Below, one piece after another: positions 8,922-17,255 of a DNA stretch of 64,000 bases (position 1 is the first letter of the stretch; each line of letters starts with the position of its first letter). The stretch is taken from NCBI GenBank assembly GCA_019636055.1, contig JAHBYH010000004.1, positions 96,001 to 160,000 of the forward strand. The letters are read 5' to 3'. This stretch comes from Candidatus Paracaedibacteraceae bacterium. GTDB taxonomy: Bacteria > Pseudomonadota > Alphaproteobacteria > Paracaedibacterales > Paracaedibacteraceae. The notes below the pieces were generated by a model, which was not told where the DNA came from, did no database searches, and saw only the letters and a program-made list of their open reading frames with translations. The position numbers and the translations under genes are program-made.

Positions 8922-10748
8922 ATGTTCTTTGATCTAAGACAGGAAAGATCCCGACTGTTTTTATGGATACCGGTCCTGATGGGGGCTGGTGTTTTTTTGT
9001 ATATGATTTATCCTGACATTGGCGGAATATCGTATGGGGTGATCATTAGTTTGCTTGCTTCATTTATTCTAAAGCCCCCTTATAAAATAATGTCAATTGC
9101 TTTGGTTTTTATGGGCCTCGGCTATGAGACATTATCTGTTAAGACGCATCAATTATCCCAAACGGTTCATCAGCTTTATGAAAAAGAAAAAGGGACTTTT
9201 ATTGGCACTATTCAGTCACAAGAATTCCTGACAGAGAAGCGACGGTTTGTTGTTCAACTTGCCGACGGACGACGTGTTCGTCTCAGCTATGTTGGAGGAC
9301 AGGCAGTTAATATTGGTGATGATATTCGGTTTAAAACAACCTTATTACCCTTTTCTAAACCCATACTTGATAATGGTTTTGACTATGGAAAGGCTGCTTT
9401 TTATAAGGGATTATCAGGCACAGGGCGGATGACAGACATGCGTGTTTTACGTCACCAAGATATGACTTCTTTTGAAGTTATTCGATCCCGCATAACTCAA
9501 ACGCTGCTGCGAATATTGCCTGGTGAGTCGGGAGCGATTGCCGCAGCATTAGTTACCGGCGAGCGGGGGAAAATATCAGATGTAACGCGTCAAGCCTATG
9601 CCGATGCGGGGATTGCTCATGTTTTGGCTATATCCGGGCTCCATCTAAGTATGATTGCAGGATTGATTTTCATGATTTTCCGTCGCGGGCTGTCTCTTAA
9701 CATGCGCCTTGTTGAGCGGTATAATCTTAAGAAAATTGCCGCTGTTGCAACCATTCCATTTCTTATTGCGTATCTATTGATCTCAGGCCAGGGGGTACCG
9801 GCTATTCGATCCTTTATTATGGTCGGGATTATTCTTGTCGGTGTGGTGACGGATCGCCAAGCTATTTCTATGCGAACGTTGGCTATAGCTGCTATCATTA
9901 TTTTGGCGGTTCAGCCTGAAAATCTAACTTCTGCTAGTTTTGCCTTATCTTTTGCTGCTGTGATGGCGTTGATTGCAGCCTATGAAGGTGGGTGGTCGCC
10001 GTTGTCCGATTGGGCAAACAACGGTGGGAAGTGGCGACGGGCAGTTGTTTATGGCCTTGGGATTATAGCCTCAACTGTGATTGCAACACTGGCGACCTTG
10101 CCAATAACTTTGTATATCTTTAATCGCATTTCCTTGCAGGCAATTATCGGGAATCTTGTAGCTATACCGCTGATGGGGTTTTTGATTATGCCATTGTTAT
10201 TGCTTGTTCTATTGTTGATGCCCTTTGGCGAGCCTTTTTTTATTCCTTCTATTTTGGATAAGTCGATTCAATGGATGACCGACGTAGCCCAATGGACGGC
10301 CTCTCTGCCGGGGGCATCTATTCAGGTGGCAAAACCGCCTCAGGCTTTTATTGTATTAATGGTTTTGGGTGGATTGTGGTTGTGTTTGTGGCAGACACGC
10401 TTGCGGTTCTTGGGGATGATTCCGGTTGTTTTAGCCTTGGGGTTTTTATGGGTAAAACCAAAACCCTTTTATTGGAAGGCACCAGAGGGGCAGATTTATT
10501 GGTTTGACGGACAGAGGCTTTCAACCTTTGCTAATTCAAGGCATAATGATTTTACTGAAGAGATTTTGCAGCGTCAGCTCGGGCTAACGGACATTCGTTA
10601 CGAGCCTGAGGACTTAGTGATGGCAGAGTTTGATAACCAAGATGTGGCTTTGCTGAATCAACGATTTTCTTGGCGCCAGCACAGGCATTTGTGTGATGAC
10701 TGTGATTTGATCGTTTCGCCTTATCGATTGCCTGATGGGGTTCAATGA
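8922..10748 (+). CDS. comEC: ComEC/Rec2-family DNA uptake channel protein
   Basis: Inner-membrane protein family that passes single-stranded DNA during transformation. In 608 residues there are many hydrophobic helices and the competence-domain signature GIAHVLAISGLHLSMIAG near residue 230, preceded by an N-terminal soluble DUF4131-like part. It ends soon after the last membrane block, so the beta-lactamase-like nuclease domain of full-length ComEC is missing, as in many alphaproteobacterial forms. The start is uncertain: ATG 8922 lacks a good ribosome-binding site, and the frame stays open upstream to 8799 without another ATG. Natural competence in this organism is inference only. Confidence 0.9.
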   Translation: MFFDLRQERSRLFLWIPVLMGAGVFLYMIYPDIGGISYGVIISLLASFILKPPYKIMSIALVFMGLGYETLSVKTHQLSQTVHQLYEKEKGTFIGTIQSQEFLTEKRRFVVQLADGRRVRLSYVGGQAVNIGDDIRFKTTLLPFSKPILDNGFDYGKAAFYKGLSGTGRMTDMRVLRHQDMTSFEVIRSRITQTLLRILPGESGAIAAALVTGERGKISDVTRQAYADAGIAHVLAISGLHLSMIAGLIFMIFRRGLSLNMRLVERYNLKKIAAVATIPFLIAYLLISGQGVPAIRSFIMVGIILVGVVTDRQAISMRTLAIAAIIILAVQPENLTSASFALSFAAVMALIAAYEGGWSPLSDWANNGGKWRRAVVYGLGIIASTVIATLATLPITLYIFNRISLQAIIGNLVAIPLMGFLIMPLLLLVLLLMPFGEPFFIPSILDKSIQWMTDVAQWTASLPGASIQVAKPPQAFIVLMVLGGLWLCLWQTRLRFLGMIPVVLALGFLWVKPKPFYWKAPEGQIYWFDGQRLSTFANSRHNDFTEEILQRQLGLTDIRYEPEDLVMAEFDNQDVALLNQRFSWRQHRHLCDDCDLIVSPYRLPDGVQ

Positions 10749-10788
10749 TATTAACTTTCAGAAAAAGTCGTTATCAGGAATAAGTATA

Positions 10789-10860
10789 TGGATGAATTCA
10801 GGGACGAGGCTGCGTAAGTTTAGATTACGACGTGCGCAAACTTGATAATCCGTAGGATTT
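10789..10860 (+). repeat. Palindromic element, family II (degenerate)
   Basis: TGGATG-ATTCA-GGACGAGGCT (10789-10810, with two variable positions) matches the left half of the copy at 55990-56114. An AAGTTT/AAACTT inverted pair and GTGCGCAAA follow where the other copy has its CCTAC/GTAGG stem and GTGTGCAAA. It lies directly after comEC. Confidence 0.6.
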
Positions 10861-10894
10861 GCTGTAGGACATGTTCCTAGTAATTATTATTAAA

Positions 10895-10917
10895 AAACCC
10901 TTCCAGTTGGAAGGGTT
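10895..10917. terminator. Bidirectional terminator between comEC and the RRM gene
   Basis: Near-perfect stem AAACCCTTCCA/TGGAAGGGTTT with a 2-nt loop, flanked by A-rich sequence on the left and T-rich on the right, so it can act in both directions for these convergent genes. Confidence 0.88.
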
Positions 10918-10938
10918 TTTATTAATGAGAAACTCTCA

Positions 10939-11223
10939 TTATCTGCGAGCAGCAGGACGACGATCAGAATTTTCTTCTTTTGGTCGTGCGATGGCAACGT
11001 TCATACGGCGACCGTTTAGATCTTGGCCGTTGAGTTTTTCCATAGCTGTTGATGCTTGTTGTTCGCTTTCCATTTCAACGAAACCAAAACCCTTGCTGCG
11101 ACCGCTCATTTTGTCTGTGATGACTTTAGCGGAAACGACAGCACCGTGATCAGCAAAAAGCTGTTCAAGAGTTTGGTCGTTTACTGAGTAAGGCAAGTTG
11201 CTGATGTATAGCTTATTGTTCAC
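10939..11223 (-). CDS. Single-RRM RNA-binding protein
   Basis: A 94-residue protein made of one RNA recognition motif: RNP2 LYISNL at residues 5-10 and RNP1 KGFGFVEM near residue 45, followed by a short basic tail (NSDRRPAARR). Such glycine-poor RRM proteins bind single-stranded RNA and in several bacteria are cold-induced. The start is GTG at 11223, supported by AAGGAG 6 nt upstream; no ATG fits. A promoter at 11311-11338 would give a leader of about 80 nt. Confidence 0.93.
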   Translation of the reverse strand: MNNKLYISNLPYSVNDQTLEQLFADHGAVVSAKVITDKMSGRSKGFGFVEMESEQQASTAMEKLNGQDLNGRRMNVAIARPKEENSDRRPAARR

Positions 11224-11625
11224 AATGAATCTCCTTTAAAATTAAGCCCGGTGCACAAAAGGAGACCAAAAGAAACCCTTTTAGTTCCGATGACGCAACC
11301 GTATCACACTTTTATATTGTAGTCTGATCGGCTGTTAAAAAGTGGTTAAGAACAAAGCTTAAAAAAGGCAAAAACACTAACGGACTTTTATAACACCTAT
11401 CGCACAACGATACAATTTGAACTATAGGCTATACTTGACAGAAAAGTAAAGAAGGAAAAATTAAAGCTTTTTATCGTTGCTGTTGCGAGGGCTAGTTTAT
11501 GGTGTTTAATTGTATTTATACATAAATAATAACGTGTCGTTTTGATTGAGTATAAACGTCATCCTTGAGTCTTGTTATATGTTTTGTTATCCTTTATTAA
11601 CGAATATTTTTTTGATTGGATTGTT
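11224..11625. other. 402-bp intergenic region before murC
   Basis: It holds the RRM gene leader and promoter on the minus strand. The part next to murC (11400-11600) is AT-rich and has promoter-like pieces (TTGACA at 11437) but no pair I would commit to. No open frame looks coding. Confidence 0.5.
11311..11338 (-). promoter_or_regulatory. Candidate promoter of the RRM gene
   Basis: TTAACA (11338-11333), 16-nt spacer, TATAAA (11316-11311) on the minus strand, about 90 nt before the GTG start. Confidence 0.5.
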
Positions 11626-13098
11626 ATGCGCGTAGCTCCTCAGACAGTGCGTCAGCTTCATTTTGTTGGAATCGGTGGTATCGGCATGAGTGGTATTGCT
11701 GAGGTTTTAGTTAACCTTGGTTATTCTGTGACAGGCAGTGATGTCTCGGAAAACCCGAATGTTCAACGCTTGCGATCTTTGGGAGCAAAGATTCATATTG
11801 GTCATGCGGCTGAAAACGTTGTAGGCGCCCAAGTTGTGGTGATATCAACGGCGGTGAAGGCGGATAACCCTGAAGTTATTGAGGCACGTCGGTTACGTAT
11901 CCCTGTTATTCGCCGGGCTGAAATGTTGGCAGAGTTAATGCACCTTAAACAGTCTGTTGCTATTTGCGGAACACATGGCAAAACCACGACAACATCCATG
12001 ACAGCAGCACTGTTCGATGCCGCTAATTTAGATCCGACAGTTATTAACGGCGGGATCATCAATTCCTATGGTACCAATGCGCGATTGGGGTCGGGGGATT
12101 GGATCGTGGTCGAAGCGGATGAGTCGGATGGAAGTTTCTTACGATTGCCTGCAACCATTGCTGTGGTCACAAACATTGATGCGGATCATATGGATTTCTA
12201 TCCGGATTTTGACACTCTGCGTCACGCCTTTGTAACCTTTATTGAACGTACACCGTTTTATGGTCTGGGGGTTTTATGTATTGACCATCCGGTTGTTCGA
12301 TCGTTGTTGCCGGAAATCACAGATCGTCGTTTGGTAACATATGGTTATGCCGAAGATGCTAATGTTCGTGCGGTTAATATTCGTGAATCCCAAGACGGTG
12401 TAACATTTGATGTTGATATCACACCAAATTCTGCTTTTGCTCAGGCTGATGATCAAGTGAGCGCTTTGCCTCGTCGTATTAAAGACATTTTCTTGCCAAT
12501 GGTCGGTAAACATAACGTACAAAACAGTTTGGCTGTTATCTCGATCGCTCAAGAATTAGAGATTGACGACGAGGCCGTACGTCAAGCATTTGCCGGGTTC
12601 AAAGGGGTTAAGCGTCGTTTTACACGGGTTGGGATTTCCCATGGTGTCACGGTTATTGATGATTATGCACACCATCCTGTTGAAATTAACACCGTATTGG
12701 ATGCAGGCCGTCAAGCAAGCCGTGGTAAAATCATTGCGGTGATGCAGCCCCATCGGTATTCACGTCTACACCATTTATTTCAAGAATTTTCTGAATGCTT
12801 TGCCCATGCAGACCACGTAATTATTACACCTGTTTATTCGGCAGGCGAAAATCCATTGGACGGTATTCATAGTGACGCTCTGGCCGATGCTGTAAGAGCA
12901 CAGGGTAAGACCGTTGCGACAGTCAATGCACCTGAAGAAATTGCGCCTCTTGTTGCAACATTAGTTGAAGCTGGTGACATGGTTATTTGCCTTGGTGCGG
13001 GCAGTATTACTCAATGGGCGGCAGCTTTACCGGGGCAGTTGGATGAAATTCTTCCTTTGGGAAAAGATCAAGCCCTCGTGTCTGAGAGTGTTGCATGA
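11626..13098 (+). CDS. murC: UDP-N-acetylmuramate--L-alanine ligase
   Basis: Cytoplasmic Mur ligase adding L-Ala to UDP-MurNAc in peptidoglycan precursor synthesis. The start is taken at ATG 11626 (MRVAPQTVRQLHFVGIGGIGMSG), which gives 490 residues and puts the nucleotide-binding GIGGIGMSG at the usual N-terminal place; the 18-codon upstream extension is AT-rich and has no start signal. ATP-binding GTHGKTTTTS lies near residue 115 and DDYAHHPVEI near 350. It overlaps murB by 4 bp (ATGA), indicating translational coupling. Confidence 0.97.
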   Translation: MRVAPQTVRQLHFVGIGGIGMSGIAEVLVNLGYSVTGSDVSENPNVQRLRSLGAKIHIGHAAENVVGAQVVVISTAVKADNPEVIEARRLRIPVIRRAEMLAELMHLKQSVAICGTHGKTTTTSMTAALFDAANLDPTVINGGIINSYGTNARLGSGDWIVVEADESDGSFLRLPATIAVVTNIDADHMDFYPDFDTLRHAFVTFIERTPFYGLGVLCIDHPVVRSLLPEITDRRLVTYGYAEDANVRAVNIRESQDGVTFDVDITPNSAFAQADDQVSALPRRIKDIFLPMVGKHNVQNSLAVISIAQELEIDDEAVRQAFAGFKGVKRRFTRVGISHGVTVIDDYAHHPVEINTVLDAGRQASRGKIIAVMQPHRYSRLHHLFQEFSECFAHADHVIITPVYSAGENPLDGIHSDALADAVRAQGKTVATVNAPEEIAPLVATLVEAGDMVICLGAGSITQWAAALPGQLDEILPLGKDQALVSESVA

Positions 13099-13994
13099 GT
13101 TTGAGAGAATCTCTGCCAGAGGTGCGAGGGCGTTATAGCTTTGATGCGGCTATGTCAGATCAGACCTGGTTTCGGGTCGGCGGTCCAGCTGATGTCCTGT
13201 ATAAACCGGCGGATCTTGATGATCTTATTCATTTTTTAAAGAATCGCCCCGAATCGGTGCCACTTTATGTTGTGGGGGCAGGATCTAACCTGCTTGTCCG
13301 AGACGGGGGTGTCCGCGGTATTGTTATCCGTTTGGGGCGGGGATTCTCTTCAATAGAGCGCGATGGGTTTTTGGTTACCGTTGGAGCTGCGGCTTTGGAT
13401 CGAACAGTTGCCATGTCTTGTGGGCAGTGGGGGTTGTCGGGGCTCGAATTTCTTGTTGGTGTGCCGGGAACCATTGGTGGTGCCGTTAAGATGAATGCGG
13501 GGTGTTACGGGGCCGAGACCAAAGACCGCCTTGTTTGGGCAGATGTGCTTAGTTTTGATGGTACGCTGCACCATTTGACGCAAGATCAACTCGAGATGAC
13601 GTATCGACATAGCAATCTACGCCCTGACCAGATCGTTATTGCAGCGCAATTCCGCTGTGATGAGGGGGATTCAGCGCAGATCTTAAACCGCTTAGATCAA
13701 TTGTTAGCAGAACGCGAGGCTTCTCAGCCTGTGCGTGGGCGAACGGGGGGGAGCACATTTCGTAATCCTGCTGGGCAAAGTGCCTGGAAATTAATAGATG
13801 AGGCCGGCTGTCGCGGCCTGATGGTGGGGCAAGCTCAAGTTTCAGAAAAGCATACAAATTTTCTTTTGAATACCGATCATTGCTCAGCTGCAGATCTAGA
13901 AGAGTTGGGGGAACGTGTCCGTCAAAAGGTCAAAGATAAATCTGGCTATGATCTGCATTGGGAAATCGTGCGGATGGGGCAGAAACAATCCTGA
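13095..13994 (+). CDS. murB: UDP-N-acetylenolpyruvoylglucosamine reductase
   Basis: FAD-dependent enzyme forming UDP-MurNAc, the substrate of MurC. In 299 residues: the FAD-binding motif VVGAGSNLLVRDGG near residue 60, GVPGTIGGAVKMNAG near 125, the catalytic-serine segment GRTGGSTFRNP near 215, and KLIDEAGCRG. It is a type I-like MurB of typical alphaproteobacterial length. It is coupled to murC by an ATGA overlap. In most relatives ddl and ftsQ follow; here they are near 61 kb instead. Confidence 0.97.
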   Translation: MSLRESLPEVRGRYSFDAAMSDQTWFRVGGPADVLYKPADLDDLIHFLKNRPESVPLYVVGAGSNLLVRDGGVRGIVIRLGRGFSSIERDGFLVTVGAAALDRTVAMSCGQWGLSGLEFLVGVPGTIGGAVKMNAGCYGAETKDRLVWADVLSFDGTLHHLTQDQLEMTYRHSNLRPDQIVIAAQFRCDEGDSAQILNRLDQLLAEREASQPVRGRTGGSTFRNPAGQSAWKLIDEAGCRGLMVGQAQVSEKHTNFLLNTDHCSAADLEELGERVRQKVKDKSGYDLHWEIVRMGQKQS

Positions 13995-14002
13995 GGGATA
14001 GT

Positions 14003-14072
14003 CGGTTAGACAAGTAATTAAGAGTGAAGCCTACATTTAGTAGGTGAGCGACGCAGTTGTGATATCTAATCG
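14003..14072 (+). repeat. Palindromic element, family II
   Basis: The core AAGCCTACATTTAGTAGGTG (14027-14046) differs at one base from 56041-56060 and is itself a CCTAC/GTAGG hairpin. It continues into GAGCGACGCAG. An imperfect outer pair, CGGTTAGA (14003-14010) and TCTAATCG (14065-14072), encloses it. It sits between murB and the ppiD-like gene. Confidence 0.75.
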
Positions 14073-14198
14073 TTAATATAGTTGACTATAAGTCAAGGGA
14101 CTACGTGAAAAATATATCCTTATATCAGTCGCTATTGATTTGTTGGGCGTTTCCCCATACACTAAAAGTTAGTTTTATTATAAGATTTAAGAACGGTT

Positions 14199-16091
14199 AT
14201 GTTACAGACATTTAGAAAACACTCTGGTGGTATTTTTGCTAAGGTTTTGTTTGGGTTACTAGTTGCCAGCTTTGCCTTTTGGGGAATTGGCGACATGTTC
14301 AGCAGTTATACAGCGATGCAGCCTGTAGCCAAAGTTGGTGAAATTTCCATTGCTCAAGAAGATTTTATGCGATCTTATCAAAAAATCGTCACCCGTATGC
14401 AAACAATTGCAAAGGGCAAATTAAAGACTGATGATATTCGCCGTATGGGAATTGATAAGCGTGTTTTGGATGATCTTGTTAACTCAGCTGTTCTTGACAA
14501 CGAAATTAAACATTTGGGGTTGCGCGTTAGTAACATAGCTCTTGAGGAATTTATTAAGTCTGTTCCTGCCTTCCAAAATAAAGCAGGGCAATTTGATCGC
14601 AATCAATTCCGCTATTTGCTGTATAGCAATGAAATGTCAGAGGCCGGATTTATTCATGAAAGCCGTGAAGGGTTGTTAAAGCAACAGTTGATTGGGACTT
14701 TGTCAGCCAGTGTTCGTTTGCCACAACAGTACAAAGACCTTGTTTTTAAATCTCAAGAGCAGCAAAAAGTTTTTGATGCTGTTTATATTCCTTTGAATGC
14801 GGGTAAAGTTGACGGTAAGGCAACAGATCAAGAGTTAGAGCAGTTGTATCAAACTCAGCAAGAAGTATTTGCCCAACCTGAATATCGTACGGTTTCGATT
14901 CTTATTGTCGATCCAGCGAAACTTCAAGCATCTATTAAGGTTCCTGCCGAACGTTTGCAGCAAGAATATGAAGCGCGTCGCGAATCTTTCCGTACGCCAG
15001 AATTAAGAGACGTAACTCAATTAACCTTTACCTCAAAGTCTGATGCAGAAAAAGCTCAGGCTGAATTGGCGGTGGGGCAGACACCGTCTGCTGTGGCCAA
15101 GTCTGTTAAAGGGGATGTTAAGACCTATGCAAAGGCAGCTGAGGATAAGTTTTCGACTGACCATGCTAAGGCCATTTTTGCTTTGGCAAAAGGTAGTATT
15201 ACAGATGTTTTGTCATCCGCTTTTGGTTGGACTATTTTCAAAGTAACAGATGTTACACCATCAGAAATTTTGCCTTTTGATAAGGTTAAAGATCAAATTG
15301 AGTCTGGTCTAAAGTCAGATATCTATTCGGCACAAATGACTGAACTGCAGAATAAAATTGAAGATGGATTAGCTGGCGGAACACCTGCTAGTGAATTGGC
15401 AAAGGAATATAATCTTGAAGCGATGACCTTTAAGTCGATTGATGCGGGTGGTTTTGATGCCGACGGCAAATCAATAGTTCCTGATAAACTGAAAGAAGTT
15501 GTTCTGGAAAATGCCTTTAGTCAAGATGAAGGTGTTGCAAGTTCCCTGATCAACACAGCCGACGGCCGCAGTGTTGCGGTGGTTGTGACCAAGATTACAC
15601 CCAAGACAATTCCGCCTTTTGCTGACGTAAAGACAAAAGTCGGAAAACTATGGCGAGAACACCACCAGCGCGAAGCTGTTGCTAAGATGGCTCAGGACAT
15701 TGTTGCTAAAACAAAATCAGCAGCTGATTTTGTGGCGCAAGCAAAGTCCCATGGATTATCCGTGCGTACATTGGCACCCGTTAGCCGCGTAAGTCTGGAA
15801 GAAGGAAAGTACGTTGATGATAAAGTAACACCGCAAGCGTTGCGCGTTGGTTTTGCCCTAGCACCCGCCCAAGCGGGAATTGCTCCTGTTAAGGACGGCT
15901 ATGTTGTTCTGATGCCGGTTAAAACACTTCCATTCGATATTGCTAAGAATAAAGAAAAGCATGAGAACTTTGATAAGGCATTGCGATTGATGATTCAACG
16001 GGACTTCCAGGAATCGTATATCGATGCCTTGAAGAAGAAAATTAAACCCGAAATTCGTGAAGATATACTGCATCGGTTGTTGGATCGATAG
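14199..16091 (+). CDS. PpiD-like membrane-anchored peptidyl-prolyl isomerase
   Basis: Periplasmic foldase of the SurA/PpiD type. A single membrane anchor near residues 14-36 (GIFAKVLFGLLVASFAFWGIGDMF) is followed by a SurA-type N-terminal chaperone region (KVGEISIAQEDFMRSYQ) and a parvulin-like region around residues 240-360. The C-terminal half continues as helical chaperone domain. At 630 residues it fits alphaproteobacterial PpiD. The rotamase signature is weak, so it may act mainly as a chaperone for outer-membrane protein folding. A terminator follows. Confidence 0.9.
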   Translation: MLQTFRKHSGGIFAKVLFGLLVASFAFWGIGDMFSSYTAMQPVAKVGEISIAQEDFMRSYQKIVTRMQTIAKGKLKTDDIRRMGIDKRVLDDLVNSAVLDNEIKHLGLRVSNIALEEFIKSVPAFQNKAGQFDRNQFRYLLYSNEMSEAGFIHESREGLLKQQLIGTLSASVRLPQQYKDLVFKSQEQQKVFDAVYIPLNAGKVDGKATDQELEQLYQTQQEVFAQPEYRTVSILIVDPAKLQASIKVPAERLQQEYEARRESFRTPELRDVTQLTFTSKSDAEKAQAELAVGQTPSAVAKSVKGDVKTYAKAAEDKFSTDHAKAIFALAKGSITDVLSSAFGWTIFKVTDVTPSEILPFDKVKDQIESGLKSDIYSAQMTELQNKIEDGLAGGTPASELAKEYNLEAMTFKSIDAGGFDADGKSIVPDKLKEVVLENAFSQDEGVASSLINTADGRSVAVVVTKITPKTIPPFADVKTKVGKLWREHHQREAVAKMAQDIVAKTKSAADFVAQAKSHGLSVRTLAPVSRVSLEEGKYVDDKVTPQALRVGFALAPAQAGIAPVKDGYVVLMPVKTLPFDIAKNKEKHENFDKALRLMIQRDFQESYIDALKKKIKPEIREDILHRLLDR

Positions 16092-16111
16092 GGTTTCTCA
16101 AGTAAAAAGAA

Positions 16112-16139
16112 AAAGGAGGGTTGTTTGCCCTCCTTTTTT
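16112..16139 (+). terminator. Rho-independent terminator of the ppiD-like gene
   Basis: AAAGGAGGG/CCCTCCTTT stem with a 7-nt loop and six T at its end, about 20 bp after the stop codon. Confidence 0.9.
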
Positions 16140-16206
16140 ATGGGGGACTTTCGATTTTATCAAAGATATGGTAAGCTTCTTCTAACTCTAAAACACATGG
16201 AAAATA

Positions 16207-17253
16207 ATGATGTCGCAGCAACTACAACAATGGCAGTCGGAAATCGATGCCGCGCAATCCATTCGGGATTTGGATGACCTGAAAGTAAGGCTTTTGGGGA
16301 AGACGGGTGAAATTACGTCCTTGCTCAAGACACTAGGGACATTGCCACCAGAGGAACGCAAAGACCGAGGGGCCGAGATTAACCAGTTGAAACTTGTTGT
16401 GTCGGATCATATGGATAGTCGTCGGTCTCTTTTGGAAGAGCAAGAGCTAGAAGCTCGACTGGCGTCAGAAAAGATTGACGTGACCTTGTCTGCACGGCCA
16501 GAAGCCGTTGGGTCCCTTCATCCTATTACCCAAGTGTTTGGTGAGATCATTTCCTATTTTGCAAAGTTTGGTTTTGATATTGCGACAGGGCCAGAAATTG
16601 AGGATGAAGAGCATAACTTTGCGGCTTTGAATATGCCTGATCATCACCCGGCACGCCAATCCCATGACACATTTTATTTTATGCCGGATGAATCCGGAAT
16701 TCGTAAATTACTGAGAACTCATACATCAACGGTTCAGATCCGCACTATGCGCAATTCTCAGCCGCCGATTCGTATCTTGGCGCCGGGTCGTGTTTTTCGC
16801 TGTGATTATGATGCGACGCACACCCCCATGTTCCATCAACTTGAAGGCTTGGTTATCGATAAAGATATTAATTTTGGCCACCTGAAAAGTACGGTTATTG
16901 AGTTTTGCCGTCACTTTTTTGAGATTCCAGATCTAAAGATCCGTTTCCGCCCTAGTTTCTTTCCATTTACAGAACCGTCTGCTGAAATGGATATCGGCTG
17001 TGATCGCAGTGGCGGTGGTATTAAGTTTGGTAAGGGTGATGATTGGCTCGAAGTTTTTGGCTGCGGTATGGTTCACCCAAATGTCTTAAGAAATTGCGGT
17101 ATTGATCCAGAAGTATATCAAGGATTTGCCTTTGGCTTTGGCGTCGATCGTTTTGCTATGTTGAAATATGGTATTCCTGATCTGCGTTCTATGTTTGAAT
17201 CAGATAATCGTTGGTTGTCTCACTATGGTTTTTCCCCATTCGGAGGTAAATAA
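16207..17253 (+). CDS. pheS: Phenylalanyl-tRNA synthetase alpha chain
   Basis: Catalytic subunit of the (alpha-beta)2 enzyme that charges tRNA-Phe. It has an N-terminal coiled-coil (residues ~1-90) that binds tRNA, then class II motifs: [10 protein letters not shown], motif 2 around [23 protein letters not shown], and motif 3 [19 protein letters not shown] near the C-terminus. The 348-residue length is normal. Two consecutive ATG codons (16207, 16210) are possible starts. It lies 2 bp before pheT. Confidence 0.98.
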   Translation: MMSQQLQQWQSEIDAAQSIRDLDDLKVRLLGKTGEITSLLKTLGTLPPEERKDRGAEINQLKLVVSDHMDSRRSLLEEQELEARLASEKIDVTLSARPEAVGSLHPITQVFGEIISYFAKFGFDIATGPEIEDEEHNFAALNMPDHHPARQSHDTFYFMPDESGIRKLLRTHTSTVQIRTMRNSQPPIRILAPGRVFRCDYDATHTPMFHQLEGLVIDKDINFGHLKSTVIEFCRHFFEIPDLKIRFRPSFFPFTEPSAEMDIGCDRSGGGIKFGKGDDWLEVFGCGMVHPNVLRNCGIDPEVYQGFAFGFGVDRFAMLKYGIPDLRSMFESDNRWLSHYGFSPFGGK

Positions 17254-17255
17254 TA